Shown here: piece by piece, positions 17,042 through 25,737 of the stretch | Layout: the number at the start of each line of letters is the position of its first letter | Position numbering within the stretch: position 1 is the first letter of the stretch | Source of the DNA: Streptomyces sp. NRRL S-340 | GTDB taxonomy: Bacteria; Actinomycetota; Actinomycetes; Streptomycetales; Streptomycetaceae | NCBI RefSeq assembly: GCF_000720185.1 | Contig: NZ_JOIY01000057.1 | Coordinates: forward strand, 39,680 to 103,679 | Direction of reading: 5' to 3' | Length of the DNA stretch: 64,000 nt | Made by a program: the position numbers and the translations under genes | The notes under the pieces: model-generated | Told to the model about the DNA's origin: nothing | The model's input: only the letters and a program-made list of their open reading frames with translations | The model's database searches: none

Positions 17042-17286
17042 AGGACGTCCGCCCGGTCGACGCCGCGCGCACCCCGTCCGGCAAGGACGACGGAGCCCTC
17101 GCGGGCGCGCGCCCGGACGACCCGGCCGCCCACGCCCTGCGCGCACTCCTCACCCGGACACCCGGCCCGGACCCGGCCCGGATCGACGGCGTCCGTCCCG
17201 GCAACGCCGACGGCGCCGGCGAGGAGAACCGCAACGCCGTCCGCGTGGCCGCGCCGCCCGCCGGGGCCCTTCGTCCGGAGCTGTGA
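17038..17286 (+). pseudogene. pcaF: Truncated beta-ketoadipyl-CoA thiolase (pcaF remnant)
   Basis: The 82-codon frame begins like PcaF-type thiolases: [27 protein letters not shown] aligns with the usual start around DAxRTPxGxxxGALA, and GNADGAGEENRN matches the conserved GNANGAGEENRN. Homology ends about residue 76, and a stop follows at 17284-17286. A full thiolase has about 400 residues, so the active-site cysteine, both C-terminal histidine/cysteine motifs and most of the fold are absent. Substitutions within the stub (GKDDGAL, VRPGNAD) suggest relaxed selection. A hairpin directly follows, then pcaH. The last ring-fission step cannot be done by this product. Confidence 0.85.
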
Positions 17287-17319
17287 GAGTTCCGGACTCC
17301 CGTTCCGTCCGGAACTCTC
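17285..17319 (+). terminator. Strong stem-loop between the pcaF remnant and pcaH
   Basis: GAGAGTTCCGGAC (17285-17297) and GTCCGGAACTCTC (17307-17319) form a perfect 13-bp stem with a 9-nt loop, beginning at the stop codon of the pcaF stub. It lies inside the operon, so it may attenuate or process the mRNA rather than end it. It ends 21 bp before the pcaH start. Confidence 0.65.
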
Positions 17320-17340
17320 AAGGAAGCGCCAGGTACCCGC

Positions 17341-18114
17341 ATGACCCTCACCCAGCACGACATCGACCAGGAGATCGCGGCCGAACACGCCGCGTACGAG
17401 GAGCGGCTCGCCGCCGGCGCACCGGCCGAGCACCATCCGTGCCGCGACTACGCGCCCTACCGCTCCTCGGTGCTGCGCCACCCCCGCCGGCCGCTGGTCG
17501 CCATCGACGTCGGCAAGGACCCGGAGCTGGTGGAGCTGACCTCGCCCGCCTTCGGCGAACGGGACGTCACCGAGACCGACAACGACCTCACCCGGCAGCA
17601 CACCGGGGAGCCGGTCGGGGAACGGATCACCGTGTCGGGCCGGCTCCTCGACCGGGCCGGCCGCCCGGTGCGCGGCCAGCTCGTCGAGATCTGGCAGGCC
17701 AACTCCGCGGGCCGCTACGCCCACCGGCGCGAGCAGCACGACGCCCCGCTCGACCCCAACTTCACGGGCGTCGGCCGCACCCTGACCGACGCCGAGGGCC
17801 GCTACCACTTCACCACCGTCCAGCCGGGCCCCTACCCGTGGCGCAATCACGTCAACGCCTGGCGGCCCGCGCACATCCACTTCTCCGTCTTCGGCTCGGC
17901 CTTCACCCAGCGGCTCGTGACGCAGATGTACTTCCCGAACGACCCGCTCTTCCCCTACGACCCGATCCTGCAGTCCGTGACGGACGACGCCGCCCGGCAG
18001 CGGCTGGTCGCCGCCTACGACCACAGCCTGTCGGTACCGGAGTTCTCGCTCGGCTACCACTGGGACATCGTGCTGGACGGCCCGGCCGCCACCTGGCTCG
18101 AAGAAGGACGCTGA
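17341..18114 (+). CDS. pcaH: Protocatechuate 3,4-dioxygenase beta subunit
   Basis: The product is 257 residues. With PcaG it cleaves protocatechuate between the hydroxyls (intradiol) using Fe(III). All four iron ligands of the family are visible: Tyr126 (GRYAH), Tyr165 (GPYPWRN), His178 and His180 (PAHIH). The characteristic LDPNFTGVGR and FPNDPLFPYDPI blocks are present. ATG at 17341 is preceded by GGAAG. Six bp separate its stop from pcaG. The gene looks intact, unlike the preceding pcaF. Confidence 0.93.
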   Translation: MTLTQHDIDQEIAAEHAAYEERLAAGAPAEHHPCRDYAPYRSSVLRHPRRPLVAIDVGKDPELVELTSPAFGERDVTETDNDLTRQHTGEPVGERITVSGRLLDRAGRPVRGQLVEIWQANSAGRYAHRREQHDAPLDPNFTGVGRTLTDAEGRYHFTTVQPGPYPWRNHVNAWRPAHIHFSVFGSAFTQRLVTQMYFPNDPLFPYDPILQSVTDDAARQRLVAAYDHSLSVPEFSLGYHWDIVLDGPAATWLEEGR

Positions 18115-18120
18115 CCTGCC

Positions 18121-18738
18121 ATGACGAAGACCGGCACGAGCGGCCCCGAGGGCGTCGCGCAGGGCCTGCCGCCCACGCCGTCGCAGACCGTGGGACCCTT
18201 CTACGGCTATGCCCTGCCCTTCCGCGGCGGCGAGGACATCGCGCCCGCCGGACATCCGGACACGGTCACCGTGCACGGCCACGTGTACGACGGCGAGGGG
18301 CGTCCGCTGCCCGACGCGCTGGTGGAGCTGTGGGGGCCGGACCCGGCCGGCGAGCTGCCCGCCGTCGACGGCTCCATGCGGCGCGACGCGGCCTCCGGCG
18401 GGTTCCTCGGCCGCAACGGCGTGGAGTTCACCGGCTTCGGACGGATCCAGACCGACGCGGACGGCCACTGGTACGCACGGACCCTGCGGCCGGGCGCGCG
18501 CGGGCGAAACGCCCCGTACATCAGTGTGTGCCTGTTCGCGCGCGGCCTGCTGGTCCACCTGTTCACCCGGATCTACCTGCCCGGCGACCGCGCCGCCCTG
18601 GCCGCCGATCCGCTGCTCGCCCGGCTGGACGAGGAGCGGCGCGCCACACTGATCGCGGCGCGGGAGGACAGCGGGGCGTACCGTTTCGACATCCGCCTTC
18701 AGGGCGAGGGCGAGACGGTCTTCCTGGAGTTCCGGTGA
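18121..18738 (+). CDS. pcaG: Protocatechuate 3,4-dioxygenase alpha subunit
   Basis: The product is 205 residues, the length of PcaG. It opens with PTPSQTVGPFYGYALPF, the conserved alpha-subunit N-terminus that reaches the active site, and carries ALVELWGPDPAG, FGRIQTDADGHWYARTLRPG and YISVCLFARGLLVHLFTRIYLPGD. The iron-ligand set of the beta subunit is absent, as expected. The stop codon overlaps the GTG of pcaB by 4 nt. Confidence 0.92.
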   Translation: MTKTGTSGPEGVAQGLPPTPSQTVGPFYGYALPFRGGEDIAPAGHPDTVTVHGHVYDGEGRPLPDALVELWGPDPAGELPAVDGSMRRDAASGGFLGRNGVEFTGFGRIQTDADGHWYARTLRPGARGRNAPYISVCLFARGLLVHLFTRIYLPGDRAALAADPLLARLDEERRATLIAAREDSGAYRFDIRLQGEGETVFLEFR

Positions 18739-20153
18739 CACCACCCGCACCACAGCCCACCGGCCCCGGCACCGGCCACGACACCGGCACCGGCACCGGT
18801 CACGACACCAGCACCGGTCACGGCACCGGCACCGATCCGGACTCCGGCCTGCTCGGGCCCGGGTGGGCCGCCTCCGCCGCCGCGTGCGGGACGAGCGACA
18901 CCGCCTTCCTGCGGGCGCTGCTCGACGCCGAGGCCGCGCTCACCCGGGCACAGGCCTCGCTCGGCCTCGCCCCCGGGGCGGCGGCCGACGCGGTGACCCG
19001 GGCCGCGGACCCCGCCCGCTTCGACGTGCGCGCGCTCGCCGAGCGCGCCCGCGGCGGCGGCAACCCCGTGATCCCCCTGGTCGCGGACCTGACCGCAGCG
19101 GTGGGCGAGGAGTACGGCGCCTACGTCCACCGGGGCGCGACCAGCCAGGACATCATGGACACGGCGACGATGCTGGTCGCCGCCCGCACCCTCGACGTGG
19201 TCCTGGCCGACCTGGCCCGCACCGAAGCGGCGCTGGCCCGGCTGGCCGCCGCCCACCGCGACACCGTCATGCCCGGCCGGACCCTCACCCAGCACGCCGT
19301 GCCGACCACCTTCGGACTCAAGGCGGCCGGCTGGCGGTCGCTGGTCCTCGACGCCCGGGACCGTGCCGCCGGCGTCCGCGCCGCGCTGCCCGCCCAACTC
19401 GGCGGTGCGGCGGGGACCCTGGCGGCCTTCTCGGCGTACGGTGCCGCCGACCCGACCGCGCTCGCGGCGGCCTACGCCCGCGAACTGGGCCTGCGTGAGC
19501 CGCTGCTGCCCTGGCACACCCTGCGCACCCCGGTCGCCGACCTGGCCGGGTGCCTCGCCTTCACGGCGGGCGCGCTGGGGAAGGCGGCGGCGGACGTGCT
19601 GGTCCTGTGCCGTACCGAGATCGCGGAGCTGGCGGAGGGCAGCGGGGGCGGCTCCTCCGCCATGCCGCACAAGGCGAACCCCGTACGCGCCACCCTGATC
19701 GCGGCCGCCGCCCGCCGCGCCCCGCAGCTCGCGGCCACGCTGTACGCCTCGATGGCGGCCGAGGACGAGCGGCCCGCGGGCGCCTGGCACGCCGAGTGGG
19801 AGCCGCTGCGCGACCTGCTGCGGCTGGTCGGCGGCGCGGCCCGCGACGCGGCGGAGCTGACCGGGGGGCTGCGGGTGGACGCGGACGCCATGCGGGCGCA
19901 CCTCGGCCTGACCCACGGGCTGATCGTCTCCGAGCGGCTGTCGGCCGGGCTGGCCCCGCTGCTCGGCCGGGCCCGCGCCAGGAAACTGCTCACCGAACTG
20001 GCCCGCCGGGCCTACGCCGAAGGTCGGGACCTCGGTGAACTCCTCGCCGCCGAACCCGAGTTGCGGGACGCCGACCTGGCCGCGCTCACTGACCCGACCC
20101 GCTGCACCGGCTCCGCCGGAGCCCTCACCGACCGTGCTCTGGAGCGACGTTGA
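18735..20153 (+). CDS. pcaB: 3-carboxy-cis,cis-muconate cycloisomerase
   Basis: The product is 472 residues of the fumarase/argininosuccinate lyase superfamily; it lactonises 3-carboxymuconate in the protocatechuate branch. The signature GSSAMPHKANP lies at about residues 306-316, with the preceding RGATSQDIMDTA and the GRTLTQHAVPTTFGLKAAGW block. The GTG at 18735 overlaps the pcaG stop by 4 nt. The first 35 residues are an odd Gly/Thr/His/Asp repeat (GTGHDT units) encoded by tandem DNA repeats at about 18755-18840, absent from ordinary PcaB; true homology starts near SGLLGPGWA. Confidence 0.9.
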   Translation: MTPPAPQPTGPGTGHDTGTGTGHDTSTGHGTGTDPDSGLLGPGWAASAAACGTSDTAFLRALLDAEAALTRAQASLGLAPGAAADAVTRAADPARFDVRALAERARGGGNPVIPLVADLTAAVGEEYGAYVHRGATSQDIMDTATMLVAARTLDVVLADLARTEAALARLAAAHRDTVMPGRTLTQHAVPTTFGLKAAGWRSLVLDARDRAAGVRAALPAQLGGAAGTLAAFSAYGAADPTALAAAYARELGLREPLLPWHTLRTPVADLAGCLAFTAGALGKAAADVLVLCRTEIAELAEGSGGGSSAMPHKANPVRATLIAAAARRAPQLAATLYASMAAEDERPAGAWHAEWEPLRDLLRLVGGAARDAAELTGGLRVDADAMRAHLGLTHGLIVSERLSAGLAPLLGRARARKLLTELARRAYAEGRDLGELLAAEPELRDADLAALTDPTRCTGSAGALTDRALERR

Positions 20154-21415
20154 CACTGCACCACCGTCTCGAAGGCCCCGCCTCGGCCCCCGCCCTGCTG
20201 CTCGGTCCGTCCCTGGGGACGTCGTACGCCCTGTGGGACGGGGTCGCGCCGGAGCTGGCCGTCTCGCACCGGGTCGTCCGCTGGGACCTGCCGGGGCACG
20301 GCGGCTCGGCGGCGGACCTCGTCGCGGCCGGGGCGACCGTCGGCGACCTCGCCTCTTTGGTGCTGGCGCTCGCGGATTCGCTGGGCGTCGAGCGGTTCGC
20401 GTACGCGGGGGTGTCGCTGGGCGGCGCGGTGGGACTCCACCTGGCCGTGCACCGTCCCGAGCGTCTGACGTCGTTGGCGGTGATCTGTTCCTCGGCCCAC
20501 TTCGGCGGTGCGCGGGCGTGGCGGGAGCGGGCCGAGCGGGTCCGCCGCGAGGGTCTTCGGTGGCTGGTGGAGAGCGCGAACTCCCGCTGGTTCGCGGGTG
20601 ACTTCACGGTACCGGGGCTGATCCGCGACCACCGGGACGCCGATCCCGCGGCCTACGCCGCGTGTTGCGACGCGCTGGCCGCCTTCGACCTGACCGGCCG
20701 GCTGTCCGGGATCACCGTGCCCACGCTGCTGATCGCGGGCCGCCAGGACCCGGCCACGCCGCCCGCGCACCTGCGGGAGATCGCCGACGCGGTGCCCGGC
20801 GCGGCCCTGGTGGAGGTGCCGGGCGCCTCGCACCTGGCGCCCGCGCAGTGCCCGCGGGCCGTCCTGACCGCCCTGCGCACCCAGCTCGACGGCCCGGCCC
20901 CGCTGGGCATGCGGGTGCGGCGGGCGGTGCTGGGCGACGCCCACGTGGACCGGGCGCAGGACCGGCAGACGCCGTTCACCGCCCGGTTCCAGGACTTCAT
21001 CTCCCGCTACGCCTGGGGGGAGATCTGGACCGATCCGACGCTGAGCCGGCGTGAGCGCAGCATGATCACCATGACGGCGCTGGTGGCGCACGGCCACTAC
21101 GACGAGCTGGCGATGCACGTCCGGGCGGCGCGGCGCAACGGCCTGACGCCCGAGGAGATCGGCGCGGTACTGCTGCAGAGTGCCGTGTACTGCGGGGTGC
21201 CGGCGGCCAACTCGGCGTTCGCGGTGGCGCAGCGGGTCCTGGCCGAGGAACCCGTCGAGCGGTCGCGCCCCGATCCCGGCGCGCAGCCCGCCGCGCCGGC
21301 CGCAGAGGAGTCCGGCGGGCGGCCCGGAGAGCGGTCCGGCGAGAAGCCCGCCCAGACACCCGGAGAGGAGACCGGCGCGCAGCCCGCCCAGCGGTCCGGC
21401 GAGGAGACCGCCTAG
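20150..21415 (+). CDS. pcaL: Bifunctional 3-oxoadipate enol-lactonase / 4-carboxymuconolactone decarboxylase
   Basis: The product is 421 residues and fuses two pathway steps. Residues 1-250 are an alpha/beta hydrolase (PcaD-like) with nucleophile Ser89 in GVSLGG. Residues about 265-365 are a carboxymuconolactone decarboxylase (PcaC-like) domain, including FISRYAWGEIWTDPTLSRRERSMITM and MHVRAARRNGLTPEEIGAVLLQ. This D-C fusion is typical of Streptomyces pcaL. TTG at 20150 overlaps the pcaB stop, with GGAG upstream. The last 50 residues are a degenerate Pro/Gly/Glu repeat continuing as DNA repeat beyond the stop, so the tail is probably dispensable. Confidence 0.9.
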   Translation: MTLHHRLEGPASAPALLLGPSLGTSYALWDGVAPELAVSHRVVRWDLPGHGGSAADLVAAGATVGDLASLVLALADSLGVERFAYAGVSLGGAVGLHLAVHRPERLTSLAVICSSAHFGGARAWRERAERVRREGLRWLVESANSRWFAGDFTVPGLIRDHRDADPAAYAACCDALAAFDLTGRLSGITVPTLLIAGRQDPATPPAHLREIADAVPGAALVEVPGASHLAPAQCPRAVLTALRTQLDGPAPLGMRVRRAVLGDAHVDRAQDRQTPFTARFQDFISRYAWGEIWTDPTLSRRERSMITMTALVAHGHYDELAMHVRAARRNGLTPEEIGAVLLQSAVYCGVPAANSAFAVAQRVLAEEPVERSRPDPGAQPAAPAAEESGGRPGERSGEKPAQTPGEETGAQPAQRSGEETA

Positions 21416-21530
21416 AGGTCCGGCGTGAAGTCCGGCGCGGAGCGCACCTGGCGGAGCCTGCCGAGCGGTCCGGGCAGGGGTCCGGTGAGGAGCCCGTTCA
21501 GTGGTCCGGGCAGGGCCCGGCGAGGAGGCC
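21260..21530 (+). repeat. Degenerate GC-rich repeats spanning the end of pcaL and its 3' flank
   Basis: Units of about 18-21 bp built on GCGGTCCGGCGAG and CCCGCCCAG recur from about 21260 through the pcaL stop at 21415 to about 21530. The region 21416-21616 between the convergent pcaL and ATPase genes holds nothing else recognisable and no clear terminator hairpin. Confidence 0.5.
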
Positions 21531-21616
21531 GTCGGAGGGGGCTCGGGCCGGCCGTGGCCCCGGCGGCGGCGGCCGCCGAAGGGGTGCCGGCCGGTGCGCC
21601 GGGTCCGCTCGCCGCG

Positions 21617-24295
21617 CTACCGCAGCCCGCGTCCCGACTTGAGGACCTCTCGCGCCTGGGCCGCCAGGCCGTCCGCGCCGCACGAACGGGCCAGGGCCAG
21701 GCCCTTGTTCAGCTCGGCGACGGAACGCGAGGCGATGCCGTACTCGACGCGGGCGGCGGCGTGCTCGTACTGGCAGGGCGAGGCCTCCAGGTAGGTGACG
21801 GCCTGGGCTGCCAGACCGACCGCGCGCTGCCCGGTCTCCAGCGCGGCGGCGCAGCGCAGTGCCTCCCCTATGGCGGTGTCGGTGCCGAACCGCTCGGCCT
21901 GGCGCCGGACGTCGGCGGCGAGCCGTGCCGCACGGCCGGGCTCCTCGGTGGCGAGGGCGCGGGCCAGGTCGGCCGCCCAGGGCACCATGACCGGGTTGTG
22001 GTGGCCGCGGACCGCCGCCGCCTTCTCGGCGGCCTCCAGTTCGGCCACGCCCTCCTTGGTGCGGCCGGCGGCGAGCAGCAGCCTGCCGCGGACGCTGCGC
22101 GGGTCGGGGATCACGATGGTGGCCGGGTAGGGCGGGGCGAACCCGTAGCGCTCGGCGATCTCCCAGGCCTCCTCGACGTGGCCGCGGGCGAGCAGGGTGT
22201 CCACGAGGTTGCAGGTGGCGGTCCAGTACAGGGGAAGCCCGCGGCCGACCCGCTCGGCGATGCGCAGCGACTCGCGCAGGGCCGCCTCCGCCTCGCGCAG
22301 CCGGCCGCGCCTGCGGTGGCCGAGACCGACGTAGGCGTGGGCGAGCGCGAGGTGGCCGCCGTTCCAGTGGGCGCTCTCGTAGGCCCGCAGGGCTTCGTTG
22401 TAGAGGGTTTCGGCGCGGTCCAGGCGGTCGCTGTAGGCGTAGGCGCTGGCGAGCATCAGCAGCAGTTCGATGCCCCACTCGGCGTCGGTCCAGCCGAGGC
22501 CGGGTGCGAGGCGGCCGTTGACGAGGGCGCGGTCGCACAGTTCGACGACCTCCTCGGCGTTCTCGCCGCGGGCCATGGCGTCGAAGCCGCGCAGGATCAG
22601 CAGGGCCCGCTCGGAGTTGTCCCGCCCGGTGCAGCCGGCGGCGAGTTCGGCTAGCCGTTCGGAGCGGTCGGGGGTGATGGTCTCGCCGGTGTGCAGGCCC
22701 TCCCACATGTACTGGACGGCGTGCAGCCGCAGCCGGACGGGGCCCGGGGCGTGGCGGGCGGCCTCCGCCTCGATGGTGCGGACGGCCTCCTCCAGCTGGT
22801 TGTTGTGCAGCAGCGCCTGGGAGAGCCGCCAGACCGCGTCCACCCGGATGCCGCCGTCCAGGCCGGGCATGCTCAGCGCCAGCTGGAGGTGGTCGATGGT
22901 GGTGGCGGGGGCGGTGAGCAGGGTCGCGCAGCCCAGTTCGTACAGGACGCGGGCGTGCACGTCGGGGGTGGGCGGCTCCAGCAGGGCCCGCTCCAGGCAG
23001 CGGCGGGCCGCTTCGGGGGCGCCGACGGCGAGGTGTTCGCGGGCGGCCTGGCGCAGTTGCTCGACGAGTTCCTCGTCGTCGTCCGGGTGGACTTCGAGCA
23101 GGTGCCGGGAAGCGGCCGCGGCGCCGAGGCCGCAGTCGGCGACGACCTGGGCGGCGATGCCGTGCATGGCGGTGCGCAGGGCGTCGGGGATGGAGTTGTA
23201 GACGGCGGTGGCGATGAGCGGGTGCACGAACTCCAGGTCGCTGTCGCCGCCCCGCGCGCTCGCCGGGTCGGGTTCGGTGAGGATGCGGGCGCCGCGCAGC
23301 AGACCGGCGCAGCGCACCGCGTCCTGGTGGTCCATGGTCGCGAGCCGGGCGACGAGGTCGACGGAGATGCCGGTGCCCAGGATGGCGGCGGCCCAGGCGA
23401 ACCGGGTGGCGTCGATGCCGAGTTCTTCGAGGCGGGCGACGAGTCCGCCGCCGCGGGCGGTGCGGTTCAGCTCGCGCAGTTCCCCGGCGTGCGCCTCGAC
23501 GGGTTCCAGTTCGCTGTCGCGCACCTTGGCGAGGAGTTCGACGGTGTCGTAGGGGTTGCCGCCGGTGACCGCCCACACCTCGCGGCAGAAGGGGGCGTCG
23601 GCGTGCGTGCCGAGGGTGGTGCGGGTGAGGTGGGCGGTGGCGTCGGGGGACAGGGAGCTGAGGGTGTGGACGCCCGCGGCGGCGGCGACGGTCTCCAGCA
23701 GGCGGGCGCCGTCCCCGCTGACCTCGCCGGGGCGGCGGGTCACCACGAGGAGGACGGACAGCTCGTCGAGGCGTTCGGCGAAGGCGGCGAGCCAGCGCAG
23801 GCTCTCCTCGTCGGCCCAGTGGGCGTCGTCGACCAGGAGCACGAGCGGCCAGTCGCGGGAGGCCAGCCGGCTCACCGCGTCGACCAGGCCCTCGCACACG
23901 CTGCGCGGGTCGGCCTGCCCCTCGCCGGGCTCCGCTATGCCGAGGGCCGGTCCCGCGATGCCGTACCACTCGCCGAGGTACTCGCGGGCCTCTTCGGGCA
24001 TCAGCGACAGCAGCGCGGGCTGCAGCAGTTGCCGTACCACGTTGAACGGGACGGAGCGCAGGATCTCGCCGCCGCGCGCCGACCACACCGTGCAGCCGCG
24101 CTCCTCGGCGATGCGGCGGGTCTCGGCCAGCAGGGCCGTCTTGCCGAGTCCGGCCTCGCCCTGCAGGACCAGCAGTCCGCCGCAGGACGCGCGGTCGGCG
24201 CGCAGGTCCTCCACCGCGCGCAGGATGGTGGTGACTTCCTCGTCGCGCTCCCACAGGGAGGCCGAGGCGGCCGCTTTCGGCCGTCCCTCCGTCAT
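21617..24295 (-). CDS. Large STAND/AAA ATPase with TPR-like repeats (LAL-type regulator lacking a LuxR HTH)
   Basis: The product is 892 residues. The N-terminal NTPase has Walker A GEAGLGKTA (in VLQGEAGLGKTALLAETRR) and Walker B WPLVLLVDDAHWAD, then a NPYDT sensor segment, followed by about 500 residues of helical repeats resembling tetratricopeptides (ARRCLERALLEPP, ALAHAYVGLGHRRRGRLREAE). This is the layout of large ATP-binding LuxR (LAL) regulators, but the chain ends at GLALARSCGADGLAAQAREVLKSGRGLR with no LuxR helix-turn-helix. Either a natural HTH-less paralog or a truncated one. It starts at ATG 24295 and is divergent from the DUF2510 gene. Confidence 0.8.
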   Translation of the reverse strand: MTEGRPKAAASASLWERDEEVTTILRAVEDLRADRASCGGLLVLQGEAGLGKTALLAETRRIAEERGCTVWSARGGEILRSVPFNVVRQLLQPALLSLMPEEAREYLGEWYGIAGPALGIAEPGEGQADPRSVCEGLVDAVSRLASRDWPLVLLVDDAHWADEESLRWLAAFAERLDELSVLLVVTRRPGEVSGDGARLLETVAAAAGVHTLSSLSPDATAHLTRTTLGTHADAPFCREVWAVTGGNPYDTVELLAKVRDSELEPVEAHAGELRELNRTARGGGLVARLEELGIDATRFAWAAAILGTGISVDLVARLATMDHQDAVRCAGLLRGARILTEPDPASARGGDSDLEFVHPLIATAVYNSIPDALRTAMHGIAAQVVADCGLGAAAASRHLLEVHPDDDEELVEQLRQAAREHLAVGAPEAARRCLERALLEPPTPDVHARVLYELGCATLLTAPATTIDHLQLALSMPGLDGGIRVDAVWRLSQALLHNNQLEEAVRTIEAEAARHAPGPVRLRLHAVQYMWEGLHTGETITPDRSERLAELAAGCTGRDNSERALLILRGFDAMARGENAEEVVELCDRALVNGRLAPGLGWTDAEWGIELLLMLASAYAYSDRLDRAETLYNEALRAYESAHWNGGHLALAHAYVGLGHRRRGRLREAEAALRESLRIAERVGRGLPLYWTATCNLVDTLLARGHVEEAWEIAERYGFAPPYPATIVIPDPRSVRGRLLLAAGRTKEGVAELEAAEKAAAVRGHHNPVMVPWAADLARALATEEPGRAARLAADVRRQAERFGTDTAIGEALRCAAALETGQRAVGLAAQAVTYLEASPCQYEHAAARVEYGIASRSVAELNKGLALARSCGADGLAAQAREVLKSGRGLR

Positions 24296-24531
24296 CCCGC
24301 TACCTCCCCAAGTCGCCCGAACGACGTACGGGTGCCGAGCCTAGCCGCCGGGCCGCCCGGACGGAGCCCGGACCGGGCAGCTCTTCCCGTGACGGGTGAC
24401 GTGCGGTGCGGCCGGGCGACGGGGCGCTCCCGCCACCTGCGGGGGGAAAGCACGACATGTCAACAGACGTTCCGGGCAAGGGTGGTGGCGGTGATGCAGA
24501 GCCCTCTCATACCGCTTTCACGGACGCCTCA

Positions 24532-24537
24532 TACGGT
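24532..24537 (+). promoter_or_regulatory. Candidate -10 box for leaderless transcription of the DUF2510 gene
   Basis: TACGGT lies exactly 6 nt before the ATG at 24544, the spacing at which transcription starts on the A of the start codon. No Shine-Dalgarno sequence precedes this ATG. The alternative start ATG at 24457 has GGGGGAAA upstream and would add 29 residues. Confidence 0.45.
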
Positions 24538-24543
24538 GGGGGC

Positions 24544-25719
24544 ATGACGCAGGTGACTCCTCCCGGGTGGTACCCCGACCCCGGGCAGACAAGTGACGGT
24601 CCCGCCACCGAGCGCTGGTGGGACGGCAAGACGTGGACGGACCGGACGCGCCCCGCCGGGTCGGCCGCCGCATGGGGTCCGCCGGCGCAGCCCCCGGCCC
24701 AGGCGGCGTACCCGGCACCGCAGGGTGATCCGCAGGCTGCGATACCCCTGGGACAGCACGGACAGCACGGACAGCACGAACAGCCGGGACAGTCCGGACA
24801 GCCCGGCCCTCCCGGGTATCCGGGCCATACGGCGTACCCGGGGTACCCGGGCTACCCGGGGCAGCCGCCGGCCCGTCCGCGCCGCGGGCTGCGCACGGGC
24901 ATCGCCGTCGCGGTGACCGCCGCGGTGCTGGCGAGCATCGGGGTGGGCGTGTACGCGCTGAGCAAGGACGACGGCGGGGGCCGCGACCGCGCGGGGTCCT
25001 GGCAGGACCGGGGCCGGCAGGGCGGGCCCGGCGACCGGGAGGGCTCCGGCGGCCGGGGCGGTCCGTTCGGCGCGCCGGGCGGGAGCGGCGGCTCGGACGG
25101 GTCCGGCGGTCCGGACGGCCCCGGCGGGTCGGGAGGTTCCGGGGGGTCGGGAGGTTCCGGGGGCACCGGCGGGTCCGAGGCGCCGAAGATCAGGAGCGGT
25201 TCGGTGCCCGATCCGGCCAACGGCATCAGCCTGCCCGTGCCGGACGGCTGGTACGGGCAGCAGATCGGCGTGGGCGCCCAGATCACCTCCGACGCCGCCT
25301 ACAAGTGCCCCGGCGACACCTCCAAGTCCTGCACGAAGGGCGGCGCGTACTCGGCGCCCGCGATGGTGCTGGGAACCCGGGGCAGCACCGCCGAGGAGGT
25401 CGCCAAGGCCGACATCGCGGCGAACGCCGAGGAGTCCTACGGCGGCAAGACCTACGGCGCGATCACCTCGCACCAGGTCCTCGCCTCCGAGGCGGTCACG
25501 GTGGCCGGGCAGAAGGGCTACCTGGTCCGCTGGAAGGCGGTCACCAGCAAGGGCGCCGACGGGCTGGTCGAGTCGCTGGCCTTCCCGTCCCCGGCGAACC
25601 CCGGGCGGCTGGTCGTGGTGCGCTTCGGCGTGGACGCCGACCAGCAGCAGTCCGTGCTCGACGAGATCACCCGGGGGATCAAGGTGTCCTCGGGCGGCGG
25701 CAGCGGCCAGAACGTCTGA
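24544..25719 (+). CDS. DUF2510 membrane-anchored extracytoplasmic protein
   Basis: The product is 391 residues. The N-terminus is a DUF2510 motif (PPGWYPDPG, RWWDGKTWTDRTRP), followed by a Gln/Gly/Pro/Tyr-rich linker with GQH and GYP repeats, one membrane helix (GIAVAVTAAVLASIGVGVYAL, about residues 119-140), a long Gly/Ser/Asp-rich spacer made of GGSGGS units, and a C-terminal globular domain (about 220-385) with KCPGDTSKSCTKG that could form disulfides outside the cell. Function is unknown; the architecture suggests a surface-exposed sensor or lipid-transfer-like domain. It is convergent with the TetR gene across a strong terminator. Confidence 0.8.
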   Translation: MTQVTPPGWYPDPGQTSDGPATERWWDGKTWTDRTRPAGSAAAWGPPAQPPAQAAYPAPQGDPQAAIPLGQHGQHGQHEQPGQSGQPGPPGYPGHTAYPGYPGYPGQPPARPRRGLRTGIAVAVTAAVLASIGVGVYALSKDDGGGRDRAGSWQDRGRQGGPGDREGSGGRGGPFGAPGGSGGSDGSGGPDGPGGSGGSGGSGGSGGTGGSEAPKIRSGSVPDPANGISLPVPDGWYGQQIGVGAQITSDAAYKCPGDTSKSCTKGGAYSAPAMVLGTRGSTAEEVAKADIAANAEESYGGKTYGAITSHQVLASEAVTVAGQKGYLVRWKAVTSKGADGLVESLAFPSPANPGRLVVVRFGVDADQQQSVLDEITRGIKVSSGGGSGQNV

Positions 25720-25737
25720 CGCGCCGCCGTGGATGTC

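Noticed and set aside
16561..18753. 730-codon minus-strand frame across the pca operon
   Set aside because: Antisense to pcaJ, pcaH and pcaG, all of which have family motifs; no ribosome site.
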